Shown here: positions 40,967 through 50,431 of the stretch, piece after piece
Layout: every line of letters starts with the position of its first letter
Position numbering within the stretch: the stretch's first letter is position 1
Position numbers and translations under genes: made by a program
Assembly (NCBI GenBank): GCA_017993715.1
Contig: JAGOME010000012.1
Span: 1 to 64,000 of the forward strand
DNA length: 64,000 nucleotides
From: Phycicoccus sp.
Lineage (GTDB): Bacteria; Actinomycetota; Actinomycetes; Actinomycetales; Dermatophilaceae
Reading direction: 5' to 3'
The notes under the pieces: generated by a model
The model's database searches: none
Told to the model about the DNA's origin: nothing
Seen by the model: the letters and a program-made list of their open reading frames with translations, nothing else

Positions 40967-42148
40967 ATGACCGACACCGGGGTGCAGGTACTCGTGGGCA
41001 CGACCAAGGGGGCGTTTGTCCTGGACGGGAATGCCGCCCGCGACAGCTGGTCGGTCCGTGGCCCCTATTGCGATGGCTGGCCGATCAACCATGTGGTCGG
41101 CGACCCGGCCACCGGTGCCATGTATGCCGGAGGTGGCGGTGAATGGACCGGGGCCGGCGTTTGGCGATCCACCGACAACGGCCACACGTGGGACGTCACC
41201 AAACTCACCACGGGGCAGCTGGACCAGTGGGCGGCAGGCGATCCTGAGTTCGCGGCCACGATCGGCTGGGACGACACCCCGCCACCATTTGCGGACCGCT
41301 TCGGTCAGATCTGGTCGCTCGGCGTTGTGGGAGAACGGTTGTATGCCGGGACCAAGCCGGCCGCGCTCCTGGTCAGCGAGGACGAGGGGCGCACCTGGAC
41401 CGAGGCCAAGGGGCTCACCGACCATCCGTCCGCTCCGGAGTGGAACCCCGGCGCGGCCGGCCTGGTATTGCACACGATCATCGCCGACCCCGACCACCCG
41501 GATCTCATGTGGATCGGAATCTCCAGTGCGGGAGTCTTCGCGTCCACCGACGGCGGCGTCACCTGGGAGCGTCGCAACGATCTCGCCGACCCTGCCGGAG
41601 CACCGTCCGTCGACCATCCCGCGGGCCCAAGCAACGGCCAGGTTGGGCACTGCGTTCATCACCTCGAGCGCGCACCCGGTGAGGGGCAGGTGCTGTACCA
41701 GCAGAACCACTACGGCGTCTGGCGCTCTGATGATGGAGGCGAGACCTGGCACAACATCACCGACGGCCTGCCGTCCACCTTTGGATTCCCCCTCCACGTC
41801 CACCCCCGTGACCCCCAGACGGTGTGGACGGTGCCCCTCAATGGCGACACGGCCGGGCGCTTCCCCCCGAATGCCGCTGCCGCCGTGTGGCGTTCCAGGG
41901 ATGGGGGCGCCACCTGGACAGATCTGCGGGAAGGGCTGCCCCAGACGTCGTGCTTCTTCACCGTCCTACGACAGGGCATGGCTGGCGACACCCTCGAGCC
42001 AGCCGGGGTCTATTTCGGGACGAACACCGGCTCGGTCTTCGCCACCCGGGACGAGGGTGATACCTGGAACGAGGTGGCCCGGCACCTGCCGACGATCCTG
42101 TCGGTCGAGGTGCTGAGCCGCCCCGCAGACCGCAGCGCAGGAACGTGA
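40967..42148 (+). CDS. BNR/Asp-box repeat beta-propeller protein
   Basis: A 393-residue protein with six Asp-box repeats: STDNGHTW, SEDEGRTW, STDGGVTW, SDDGGETW, SRDGGATW and TRDEGDTW, spread over the length as in a beta-propeller. This is the sialidase/YCF48/glycosidase-like fold, often annotated as exo-alpha-sialidase, though no catalytic Arg triad is evident. No signal peptide, so it acts inside the cell. An ATG at 40958 would add three residues. Confidence 0.8.
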   Translation: MTDTGVQVLVGTTKGAFVLDGNAARDSWSVRGPYCDGWPINHVVGDPATGAMYAGGGGEWTGAGVWRSTDNGHTWDVTKLTTGQLDQWAAGDPEFAATIGWDDTPPPFADRFGQIWSLGVVGERLYAGTKPAALLVSEDEGRTWTEAKGLTDHPSAPEWNPGAAGLVLHTIIADPDHPDLMWIGISSAGVFASTDGGVTWERRNDLADPAGAPSVDHPAGPSNGQVGHCVHHLERAPGEGQVLYQQNHYGVWRSDDGGETWHNITDGLPSTFGFPLHVHPRDPQTVWTVPLNGDTAGRFPPNAAAAVWRSRDGGATWTDLREGLPQTSCFFTVLRQGMAGDTLEPAGVYFGTNTGSVFATRDEGDTWNEVARHLPTILSVEVLSRPADRSAGT

Positions 42149-42285
42149 GCCCGATCGCCATCCCGCGAGGCGCGATGCTGACGCCAACGGGTCCAGACGG
42201 CCTCGAACATCACGGACGTGTCCAAGACAAGCCAGGACATCGCAGGGCGCCCTGACCGACGCGGGCCGGATGCGAGGATGCCGGT

Positions 42286-43488
42286 ATGCCGCCGCACCTG
42301 CAGATCGTCGTCGGCGGCGGCATCGTCGGACTCGCGATCGCCCGCGAACTCACCCTGCGTAACCCCGGCGGGCGAGTCGTGGTGCTGGAGGCACGCGATG
42401 ACGTGGGGACCGAGCAGACGGGGCACAACTCGGGGGTCCTGCATGCTGGCCTGTACTACGCGCCCGGCACCCTCAAGGCCCGGTTGTGCGCCCGAGGGCG
42501 CGCAATGTTGGCGGACTACCTGGTCGAGCACGCACTCCCCTACGACGAGTGCGGCAAGCTCGTCGTCGCGGTCTCACCAGGCGAGCTCGGCCGCTTCGAG
42601 GACCTCGCCGAGCGGGCCACGCGCAACGGCGTGCCGGGCCTAAAGCGCCTGTCGCCCCGCGAGATCGTCGAGGTCGAGCCTCAGGCCGCTGGCCTGGCCG
42701 CGCTCCATTCGCCCCATACCGGCATCACCGACTTCGGTGCCATCGCGAGGGCCTACGCCGCAGACATCACCGCCCGCGGCGGCCACGTCATCTTGGGAGC
42801 GCGGGTGAAAGGGCTGCGGCAGAGCGCCTTCGGGGTCAGCGTGATGACCACAGCCGGGATCTTCCGGGGGCAGCAGGTGGTCCTCGCCGCAGGGCTCCAG
42901 GCGGACCGGGTCGCCCGACTCGCCGATGCTCGGGACGAGCTGCGCATCATCCCGTTCCGAGGTGAGTACTTGCGGGTGCGGGCTGAGAAGCAGGACCTGG
43001 TGCGCGGCATGATCTATCCGGTGCCGGATCCGCGCTATCCCTTCCTCGGCGTCCACTACACCCGACGCATCGACGGGAGTCTCGACCTCGGACCCAACGC
43101 AGTGCTTGCCCTGGGACGACAGTCGTATCGCCGCAGCGATGCCGACCTCGCCGACCTGCGGGACATGGTGACCTGGCCGGGCTTCTGGCGGATGGCCGGC
43201 TCCCACTGGCGGACCGGTGCCCGTGAGCTCGCCGGGTCGATGTCCCTCGCACGGACGGTGGCGTATGCCCGCCAGTACGTGCCGGCGATCGACACCGCCG
43301 ACGTCGTCCGTGGCGGCTGCGGCATTCGCGCCCAGGCCGTGGACCGGGACGGATCACTGGTCGATGACTTCCGGATCGGTCACGAGGACGGCATCACGAC
43401 CGTGCGAAATGCACCCTCCCCGGCCGCCACGAGCAGCCTGGCGATCGCCGAGTTCGTCGTGGACCAGATGGTTGCCGGATCGCCCTGA
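42286..43488 (+). CDS. lhgO: L-2-hydroxyglutarate oxidase
   Basis: A 400-residue FAD-dependent oxidoreductase of the DAO family: IVVGGGIVGLAIARELTLR is the dinucleotide motif, then EQTGHNSGVLHAGLYYAPGT, which is typical of LhgO. PFRGEYLRV and GGCGIRAQAVDRDG near the end also match. It oxidises L-2-hydroxyglutarate to 2-oxoglutarate, passing electrons to the membrane quinone pool or oxygen. It lies convergent with lutABC, another 2-hydroxy-acid oxidation system. Confidence 0.88.
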   Translation: MPPHLQIVVGGGIVGLAIARELTLRNPGGRVVVLEARDDVGTEQTGHNSGVLHAGLYYAPGTLKARLCARGRAMLADYLVEHALPYDECGKLVVAVSPGELGRFEDLAERATRNGVPGLKRLSPREIVEVEPQAAGLAALHSPHTGITDFGAIARAYAADITARGGHVILGARVKGLRQSAFGVSVMTTAGIFRGQQVVLAAGLQADRVARLADARDELRIIPFRGEYLRVRAEKQDLVRGMIYPVPDPRYPFLGVHYTRRIDGSLDLGPNAVLALGRQSYRRSDADLADLRDMVTWPGFWRMAGSHWRTGARELAGSMSLARTVAYARQYVPAIDTADVVRGGCGIRAQAVDRDGSLVDDFRIGHEDGITTVRNAPSPAATSSLAIAEFVVDQMVAGSP

Positions 43489-43502
43489 CCCGGGGCGCAA
43501 CG

Positions 43503-44156
43503 TCAGGTCGCGATCACGACGGCGAGCGTGCGCGGTCCGTGCACACCCTCGACCCGACTCAATTCGATGTCACTCGTCGCGCTCGGCCCACTGATCCAGG
43601 TCAGGGGTGGCGCATCAGCCATCATCCGCGGCCGCAGGACCCGCACGGCATCAGGCACGTCGGGCACTAGGTCGGCCACGCGGACCACGCAGACATGCAC
43701 ATCCGGCACGAGCGAAAGGGCCCGACGCCCCTGTCCCGCACCGTGATCGAGGATGATCGTGCCGGTCTCCGCGATCCCGATGGCGCTTGTGGTCACGACG
43801 GCATCTAGGGCATCGAGGGCGACGGGTGTCAACCCACCGTCCGAGACGACCTCGCCCACGAAGCCGGTGAGCCACGACGTCGGGAGCCCGGCCGGCTGAA
43901 TCACCGATTGCGCCCCATGCGCGGCCAGGGCTGCGAGCACGGCCGCACCGATCTCAACCTCGCCAACCACCTGGACCTCGGCGCGATAGTCGATTAGCCG
44001 GTCGACGAACTGCTCGACCAGGACGGCCTGCTCCGCGGCTGAGGACGGGGCTGACGGGGAGTCAGCCAGGTCGGGGCCGGCTCCCGGCGAGACCGGGATG
44101 CCGGCGGCGGCATTCGAGGCCCTGATCCGCGCCAGGATCTCGCCCCTGGCCGTCAT
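43503..44156 (-). CDS. lutC: Lactate utilisation protein LutC
   Basis: A 217-residue LUD-domain protein with the conserved IGIAETGTIILDHGAGQGRR and HVCVVRVADLVPDV segments. LutC works with LutA and LutB to oxidise L-lactate to pyruvate. The ATG overlaps the lutB stop (ATGA). Last gene of the lutABC operon. Confidence 0.88.
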   Translation of the reverse strand: MTARGEILARIRASNAAAGIPVSPGAGPDLADSPSAPSSAAEQAVLVEQFVDRLIDYRAEVQVVGEVEIGAAVLAALAAHGAQSVIQPAGLPTSWLTGFVGEVVSDGGLTPVALDALDAVVTTSAIGIAETGTIILDHGAGQGRRALSLVPDVHVCVVRVADLVPDVPDAVRVLRPRMMADAPPLTWISGPSATSDIELSRVEGVHGPRTLAVVIAT

Positions 44157-45610
44157 CGGCCCGTCCCCCGCGTGCGATCCCACCACTGGCGGAACGACTC
44201 CGGTGGAGCCGCGGGCACGTCCCGCCCCTTGGTCCAGGCGCCCACCGGCCCCGGGCCTCCCCGTGGGAGCCGGGCGCCGAGCACTCGGCCGAGGGCGGCG
44301 TAGGCACGGCCGGCCAACCCGAGCCGCGCCGGTGACGACAGGCCCCACTGCGTCATCGCGATGGCGACCTTCTCGGCGCGGTGTCCGGGAGCCCCAGCGA
44401 CCTCGGTGCGCAGCCGCACCAAGAGGTCCGGGATATCGATCATGACCGGACAGGCCTCGAAGCAGGCCCCGCACAGGGTTGAGGCAAACGGGAGGGAGGC
44501 ATCGATCTCGGATCCGGTCCCGCGCAACTGGGGATTGAGGATGGCGCCGATCGGTCCCGGATAGACCGAGCCGTAGGCGTGCCCACCCGTGCGTTCGTAG
44601 ACCGGGCACACGTTCAGGCAGGCCGAGCAGCGGATACAGCGCAAGGCCGTCCGTCCGTGAGGGTCCGCGAGCACCCGGGTGCGCCCGTTGTCCAGGAGGA
44701 CAACGTGCACCTGCTGCGGCCCGTCGCCATCGTGCGCGCCGGTCCACATGGTCGTGTAGGGGTTCATCCGCTCCCCGGTCGAGGACCGGGGTAGCAGCCT
44801 GAGGTAGTCACCCAGGTCGTCCCACGACCGCAGCACCTTCTCGATCCCGACGATGCTGATCAGGGTGTCCGGCAGCGTCAAACACATCCGACCGTTGCCT
44901 TCGGACTCGACGACGACCAGCGTGCCAGTCTCGGCGATCGCGGCATTCGCGCCGGAGATCGCGACTGTCGCTCGCAGGAACTTCTCGCGCAAATGCAGGC
45001 GGGCCGCCTCGGCCAGCCGCGCCGGGTCATCGGTGAGTCCCTCGGGAGCGGGCCGACCCACCTGCCCCATCTCCTCGACAAAGATGTCCCGGATCTCGGT
45101 GCGGTTCTTGTGAATGGCCGGAACGAGGATGTGCGAAGGGCGGTCGTGACCGAGTTGGACGATGAGCTCGGCTAGGTCGGTCTCCCACGCCGAGATGCCA
45201 ACACTCTCCAGCGCCTCATTGAGCTCGATCTCTTGGGTGGCCATCGACTTGACCTTGACCACCTCGGTTGCCTGGGCCTCCCGGACCAGGCCAACGACGA
45301 TCCGGTTGGCCTCGGCCGCATCACGGGCCCAGTGGACGATGGCGCCGCCGGCGACGAGGCGCTCCTCAAGGAGGACGAGATTGTCGGCCAACTCGGCTAA
45401 GGCGGCATCCTTGGCGGCCGCCCCCCGCTGCCGGGTGGCTTCCCAGTCGGGGACCTCGGCGACGACGGCGGCGCGCTTGGCCCGGATGGTCGAGGTCGCG
45501 TGTCCGAGGTTCCGCCGAAGTTGGGCATCGCCCAGGGCCACCCGCGCAGCGTCGGGGAAGGACGGCATTCCGACGAAGGTCGGGGAGGTCTGCTGGGCCG
45601 GGGCGGTCAC
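44153..45610 (-). CDS. lutB: Iron-sulfur lactate utilisation protein LutB
   Basis: A 485-residue protein with an N-terminal LUD domain (IAETGTLVVVESEGNGRM) and a C-terminal ferredoxin-like region holding two cluster motifs, CIRCSACLNVCPVY (near residue 325) and CGACFEACPVMID (near 380). It should carry two [4Fe-4S] clusters and pass electrons from lactate oxidation. Start ATG overlaps the lutA stop. Full length. Confidence 0.9.
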   Translation of the reverse strand: MTAPAQQTSPTFVGMPSFPDAARVALGDAQLRRNLGHATSTIRAKRAAVVAEVPDWEATRQRGAAAKDAALAELADNLVLLEERLVAGGAIVHWARDAAEANRIVVGLVREAQATEVVKVKSMATQEIELNEALESVGISAWETDLAELIVQLGHDRPSHILVPAIHKNRTEIRDIFVEEMGQVGRPAPEGLTDDPARLAEAARLHLREKFLRATVAISGANAAIAETGTLVVVESEGNGRMCLTLPDTLISIVGIEKVLRSWDDLGDYLRLLPRSSTGERMNPYTTMWTGAHDGDGPQQVHVVLLDNGRTRVLADPHGRTALRCIRCSACLNVCPVYERTGGHAYGSVYPGPIGAILNPQLRGTGSEIDASLPFASTLCGACFEACPVMIDIPDLLVRLRTEVAGAPGHRAEKVAIAMTQWGLSSPARLGLAGRAYAALGRVLGARLPRGGPGPVGAWTKGRDVPAAPPESFRQWWDRTRGTGR

Positions 45611-46368
45611 GCCACACCGATCCGGGAATGCCGTGCCGGTGCACCCGTGGTGTTGAGGACCTCCGCGAGATGCATGACCCTGATCGGTTGACCCTGCCGT
45701 TGGAGAATGCCGCCGAGGTGCAGCAGGCAGGAGGCGTCGGCCGCGACGAGCACGTCGGCTCCGCTGTCAAGCACGGCGTGCACTTTGTCAGTGCCCATCG
45801 CCATCGAGACGTCGGGGTTCTTGACCGAGAAGGTGCCGCCGAACCCACAGCAGGCATCGGCCTGAGCGATCGGCGCCAACTCGAGGTCGCGGACCTGTTG
45901 CAGGAGACGGATTGGCCGATCCCCGATCTTGGCCACGCGTGCGGAGTGACAGGTCTGGTGATAGGCGACCCGGTGCGGGAACTGCGCGCCCACGTCGAGG
46001 ACGCCGAGCACGTCGACGAGGAACTCGGTCAGCTCGAGCATCCGAGAGGCCAGGTCGTCGGCAGCCAGCGCGAGCGCCGGATCGCCCGCCTCCCGGGCCA
46101 ACTCGGCGTGCTGATGACGCACGGAACCGACGCAGGATCCACTCGGGGCCACGACATAGTCATAGCCCTCGAAGGCGGCCACGAGATCGCGCACCATGGG
46201 CAGGGCACGCGCTCCGTAGCCGGAGTTGGTCAACATCTGACCGCAGCAGGTCTGGGCTCGAGGAAAGTCCACGATGCAGCCCAGTCGCTCGAGCAGCTCG
46301 ACGGTGGCTTGGGGGGCCTGGGGGAAGGCCACCTCACCCAAGCAGGTCGCGAAGAGGGCAACGTGCAC
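45607..46368 (-). CDS. lutA: Lactate utilisation protein LutA
   Basis: A 253-residue CCG-domain protein: AQTCCGQMLTNSG (about residues 38-50) and ACCGFGGTFSVKNPDVS (about 175-190) are the two cysteine-rich cluster-binding motifs. With LutB and LutC it forms the oxidase for L-lactate. It is the first gene of the operon, with AGGAGGT spaced about five bases before the ATG. No GntR-type lactate repressor gene is adjacent in the window. Confidence 0.9.
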   Translation of the reverse strand: MHVALFATCLGEVAFPQAPQATVELLERLGCIVDFPRAQTCCGQMLTNSGYGARALPMVRDLVAAFEGYDYVVAPSGSCVGSVRHQHAELAREAGDPALALAADDLASRMLELTEFLVDVLGVLDVGAQFPHRVAYHQTCHSARVAKIGDRPIRLLQQVRDLELAPIAQADACCGFGGTFSVKNPDVSMAMGTDKVHAVLDSGADVLVAADASCLLHLGGILQRQGQPIRVMHLAEVLNTTGAPARHSRIGVA

Positions 46369-46988
46369 ACGAACCTCCTGGGATCAGAGCGTCAACACGA
46401 GGTAAAGCCAGGGTTGGCGCTCACCGTACCGGTGCGGGACGGTGGGCGTCTCGGATGGCCGCGGTGGGCGCACCCCCGGGGGGGATTCTCAGGTTCCTGA
46501 GACGGCGGCAGATCCTTGACCCTCGGCGAACCCCTTGCGCCGCTTCCCGCCGGGGGGCGACCCGCGCAGCAGCATCCTCACCTCACCTCACCAAGGATCG
46601 TGGGGGCGACCCACGGCGTCCGACGCGAGCCTGACCTGCACGGACGTGATCTTTCGTGGCTTGCGTGCGGGGCAAAGGCCGCCCCACGTGGCCCGCCAGG
46701 AGCCGTCAAAACTCGGGTCAGGGGTCTGTCAGGAGACTGCGGAATCCGTTGCCTAGTCTGGGACACCCCCTATCGGGACCCGATGTGCGGGCGCAGGACC
46801 CTCGTCCCATCCTGAGGGATGATTGCACGCTCAACAACGTGTGCCTTAGCCTAGTTTTCGGCAAGCAAATGTGTGGGACCCCTGCCCTTTCCCCATACAC
46901 CGGACACCTGCCCCGTCCGGCTTGTCAACGGGCACCTGCCAGTGCTGGGTGCGTTCGCGCATCCTGTTTTCCCCTATGAGAGCGACTC
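46369..46988. other. 620-base region without a gene
   Basis: Between lutA (minus) and the secreted-protein gene (plus). I find no convincing coding frame: the open frames show no codon bias. Present are the lutA promoter region, a GGGGC/GCCCC stem near 46670-46685 and several AT-richer stretches (46805-46870) that may contain the promoter of the gene at 46989. It might carry a small RNA or leader, but nothing proves this. No dispersed motif lies here. Confidence 0.4.
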
Positions 46989-47882
46989 ATGTCCCCTGTT
47001 TCGCGACCCTTGACGTCCCCTGCTCCCCTCGATGCCACGCGCCGTCCCGCGCCCGGCATCAGCCGCCGCAACTTGGCGATCGGCTCGGCCTGGGCCCTGC
47101 CCATGATCGCTGTCGGCGCGGCCGCGCCCGCCCAGGCGGCATCACCTGGCACCCCCGAGGCGTGCGTCAACGGGCGCCTGGACCTCGACTGGTCCTATGG
47201 CGCCGGCACCTTCAGCGGCACCGCCCTGCCCTCGAACCCCAACTACACCAGCACCATCACCGGGTGGTCCTCGTGGACCTGGACTCCGTATACGTTCGCC
47301 GGGTGGCCCGTTCCCCTGCAGATCACGGCCTCGTCGACCTTCTCCGGGGGATCGTTCGGGACCACGGCCAGCCTCGCCATGCGGGGAACGGCTGGCGGCT
47401 ATGCCTCCGGCGTCAACCTTGGTTGGTGGGCGGGAACGCAGTTCGCGGGGGTCCCGGCCAACACGGCGATCGGGACCGCCCTCAAGGCGTGCTTCACCTT
47501 CAGTTTCAACATCCCCCTCTGTGGCCTGTCCTTCGCCCTCACGGATATCGACTGGGGAGCCCGCGAGTCGGTCTACATCTCCTCGCCGACATCGGGGTGG
47601 ACGGGGACTGTCCAGGACTTCAGTGCGGTGACCAACCCGACAAGCCTGCCCGTGGCCGGCCTTGGCACATCCACCAACCCCTGGACCTCCAAGCTCGCCC
47701 TCACCGAGCTCGACAACGAGCTCTCGACCCGGGGCAACGTGCTGGTCAACTTCACCGCGCCGGTGTCAACGTTCACGATCTGCACCGACAGCCGCAACGC
47801 GACCGCCCTGAAGTTCGAGGAGAACGTGGCCCTGTCCAACCTCACGTTCGACTGCAACAACAACGGGCGTTCCTGCCCCTGA
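46989..47882 (+). CDS. Secreted protein with Tat-like signal, unknown function
   Basis: A 297-residue protein with a twin-arginine signal (SRRNLAIG at about 25-32, cleavage after AQA at 50). The mature part is rich in Ser, Thr, Trp and Gly and looks all-beta; Cys residues could form disulfides (near 59, 171, 178 and at the C-terminus NNNGRSCP). No enzyme motif is evident. It may be a surface or adhesion protein. The absence of any dispersed motif copy from 45.7 to 49.1 kb hints at a different history. Confidence 0.65.
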   Translation: MSPVSRPLTSPAPLDATRRPAPGISRRNLAIGSAWALPMIAVGAAAPAQAASPGTPEACVNGRLDLDWSYGAGTFSGTALPSNPNYTSTITGWSSWTWTPYTFAGWPVPLQITASSTFSGGSFGTTASLAMRGTAGGYASGVNLGWWAGTQFAGVPANTAIGTALKACFTFSFNIPLCGLSFALTDIDWGARESVYISSPTSGWTGTVQDFSAVTNPTSLPVAGLGTSTNPWTSKLALTELDNELSTRGNVLVNFTAPVSTFTICTDSRNATALKFEENVALSNLTFDCNNNGRSCP

Positions 47883-47898
47883 CCCGTTTCGCCGGTTG

Positions 47899-48468
47899 TT
47901 AGCCCCGATCAACCAACTCGGGGAAATGCAGCGCGAGCTGCTCAGGGGTCAGGCTGAGCGGCAGCAGGTCCTCCTCCTGGTCCGCGCACACGACAATGAA
48001 GTCGTGCTGCGTGATGCCCTGACCGAGGATCTCCGCACCCACGCGACGCGCCGCGCGGGGGAAACACTGGAGGAACTGGTCATAGACCAGCTCCCAGGAG
48101 GCGAAGTCGCCCGCCTGAACGGCAACCCCGGCGACGGCGGCTGCGAGCTCCTCTTGGTCGCCGTTGGGACCGAACGGATGGGTGAGGGCCGACCCACTCC
48201 AGCGCAGCGCTGACCTCGCGTGGTCCAGGGCATCGGCAGGGTTCAGGGAGCTGTTCGCGGCGTACCTGGCGACGACATCGGCGAGCGATTCCTCGGTCCC
48301 GGCCGTCACGCATGGCCAATAGAGACGCGTGCCGTCCCCATAGAACTCGTGCCACATGGCCCCATAGATGTGCTCCTAAGGGTGGCGCTGGTGGATCTCT
48401 CCCACGGCGTTGCGGACCTGCTCGCACGCCTGGGCCTCAACCAGGGTCCACAGAGCTGTTCGATCCAT
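47899..48468 (-). pseudogene. DUF4303-like gene interrupted by an in-frame TAG
   Basis: From an ATG at 48468 the minus strand reads MDRTALWTLVEAQACEQVRN and on to IHQRHP, then a TAG at 48376-48378. It then continues in the same frame with EHIYGAMWHEFYGDGTRLYW to the end at 47899. Both halves have real-protein character and join without a frame change, giving about 189 residues. The style resembles DUF4303 immunity-like proteins, which is tentative. A shorter protein of 152 residues could be made from the ATG at 48357, but it lacks the N-terminal helix. One base change explains the stop. Confidence 0.7.
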
Positions 48469-48686
48469 GAGGTCAGCCTGCCCCCACTCACGGAGCCGCA
48501 CCCAGCACGACAACGGCGGACGCCGCCACGAGGATTGGCCGCAGACCGCAGGCAGACCGAGGCGGGCGGCCAGAGTGCCCAGCGGGGGAGGTTGAGGGCC
48601 GGCTCGCCGACCACCACGAGCCGAGTTACGGCCCGCGTTAGCCTGAGGTACGGGCGTCCCCACGAGCAGACCGTGGAGTGTGCGTC

Positions 48687-49055
48687 ATGTCCGAGTCCGT
48701 CCCGCCCGCCAACGTGCGCCTCAAGCGCGCCTATGCCGCCACGTCAACCGATGACGGGACGCGCATCCTCGTCGACCGGCTCTGGCCGCGCGGGGTCAGC
48801 AAAGAGCGGGCGGCGCTGGATGGCTGGCTCAAGGACATCGCGCCGACCACGGCGCTGCGGGAGTGGTTCGGGCATGATCCGGCCAAATGGGCAGAGTTCC
48901 AACAGCGCTACCGTGCCGAACTCACCACGCACCAGGCCGAGGTCGACCAGCTCCGTCAGATCGCGCTCGCCGGGCCACTGACGCTCGTGTACGCGGCCAA
49001 GGACACCGTGCATAACGACGCCGTCGTCCTGCGCGACGTCCTCCTCCACGGCTGA
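48687..49055 (+). CDS. DUF488 family protein
   Basis: A 122-residue protein with the DUF488 landmarks RILVDRLWPRGVSKERAALD and LREWFGHDPAKWAEFQQRY, ending in LVYAAKDTVHNDAVVLRDVL. Function of the family is unproven. GTG at 48678 would add three residues. The 218-base stretch before it shows no further gene. Confidence 0.82.
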   Translation: MSESVPPANVRLKRAYAATSTDDGTRILVDRLWPRGVSKERAALDGWLKDIAPTTALREWFGHDPAKWAEFQQRYRAELTTHQAEVDQLRQIALAGPLTLVYAAKDTVHNDAVVLRDVLLHG

Positions 49056-49187
49056 CCCAACATTCCCGCCTGAAGCGCGTTGGTGCGGGTTCGCACCGGT
49101 TGTTTTCCCCTGCGAACCCTCACCTTCCGATCCCGAATGCCGCCCGCAGCCGCCCAAGGTGGGCGCCCATTCGGCTTCAGAGCGCGC

Positions 49188-50339
49188 TCACCGCCGCGGC
49201 TGTTGCTGCGTCGCACAGTGAATGCCGCCGCCGCCGGCCGCGATGCCGTCGATGTCCACCTGGACGATCTCGCGATCGGGATAGAGGGCGGCCAGCGCGT
49301 CTCGCGCCGCCGCGTCAGCGTCGTCGTCACCGAACTGGGGCACGATCACCGCGCCGTTGCAGACGTAGAAGTTGATGTACCCCGCCGCGAAGTCCTCGGC
49401 CGCTTCGGTGTCCCGCAACACAGTCGGGGCGGTCAGGGTGGTGACGGTCAGCGGGTTGCCCTCGGCGTCGGTGGCCGCACGAAGGATCTCCAGATGCTCG
49501 CGCGTGACCGCATAGTCGTAGGACTCCGGATCGTCATCCAGCGCGGCGACAACCTGCCCGGGTCCGACGAACCGCGCATAGAAGTCGGTATGCCCATCGG
49601 TGATGTCCCTCCCCGCGATCCCCGGGAGCCAGATGACGCTGCGGATGCCGAGGAGTCGGGATAGCTCTGCCTCAACGTCCTCCTGCGACCAGCCAGGGTT
49701 GCGGTTGTCATTGAGCACGCAGCTGCGCGTGATGATCGCCGTCCCATGGCCATCGACCTCCAGGCCCCCACCCTCCAGCACGAGCTCGGTGGGCACCGCC
49801 GTCGCCTCCGCCGCATCGGTCACCTCGCCGGCGACGCGAGCATCGGCCGCGTGTTCCTGCTTGTCGCCCCACCCGTTGAAGTTGAAGTTCACGCCCCCCA
49901 GCACGGGCGTGCCGTCGTCGTCGCCCACCACGAACACCGGCCCGGTGTCGCGTATCCACAGGTCGTCCAGCTCGGCGGGCTGGATCTCCACTGCAGCATC
50001 GAGCAGGGTCCGAGCGGTATCGATGTCGCTGTCCCGCACCAGGATCGTGACAGGCTCGAACGCCACAATGGCATTGGCGATGTCCGCAAGGTTCTGCTGC
50101 ACGACCGGCACCAGGTCCTCGCCCCAGATCTGCGCGCTCGCCCCGAAAGCCATCCAGGTGCGCTCGTGCGGCTCGCCCTCATCGGGCATCCGCCACACCG
50201 GGTTGGAGGCGGTATCACCACCATCGGACGGAGAGGCCGTCGCGGTGCCCTCGTCGTCTGCGTTCGGGGACGCGCAGGCCGCAACGAGGAGCGCAGGGAC
50301 CCCGAGGACGAGGCGGCGCGGCAGGCGTGGAGACGACAC
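49188..50339 (-). CDS. Lipoprotein agmatine deiminase-family protein
   Basis: About 383 residues, belonging to the agmatine deiminase / peptidyl-arginine deiminase fold. MPDEGEPHERTWMAFG is the characteristic start of the domain, WIRDTGPVFVV and GHTDFYARF are inner active-site segments, and GGGGIHCATQQQP carries the catalytic Cys. Unusually it begins with a lipoprotein signal (RRLVLGVPALLVAAC), so it should act outside the cell. Agmatine deiminase turns agmatine into N-carbamoylputrescine and ammonia. I chose GTG 50339; GTG 50393 would give a longer leader. The start is the uncertain part. Confidence 0.82.
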   Translation of the reverse strand: MSSPRLPRRLVLGVPALLVAACASPNADDEGTATASPSDGGDTASNPVWRMPDEGEPHERTWMAFGASAQIWGEDLVPVVQQNLADIANAIVAFEPVTILVRDSDIDTARTLLDAAVEIQPAELDDLWIRDTGPVFVVGDDDGTPVLGGVNFNFNGWGDKQEHAADARVAGEVTDAAEATAVPTELVLEGGGLEVDGHGTAIITRSCVLNDNRNPGWSQEDVEAELSRLLGIRSVIWLPGIAGRDITDGHTDFYARFVGPGQVVAALDDDPESYDYAVTREHLEILRAATDAEGNPLTVTTLTAPTVLRDTEAAEDFAAGYINFYVCNGAVIVPQFGDDDADAAARDALAALYPDREIVQVDIDGIAAGGGGIHCATQQQPRR

Positions 50340-50431
50340 GAGCGGCAAGTCTGTCCCATCGCCCCCGTCCGGCAAAGTGCGGCTGCTGCGCACCCTGCCG
50401 GACGTGGCGACGGTCTAGAGCGTGAGACGAC

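Noticed and set aside
48376..48378. TAG as pyrrolysine or read-through codon
   Set aside because: No pyrrolysine genes are in the window and a plain nonsense mutation is simpler.
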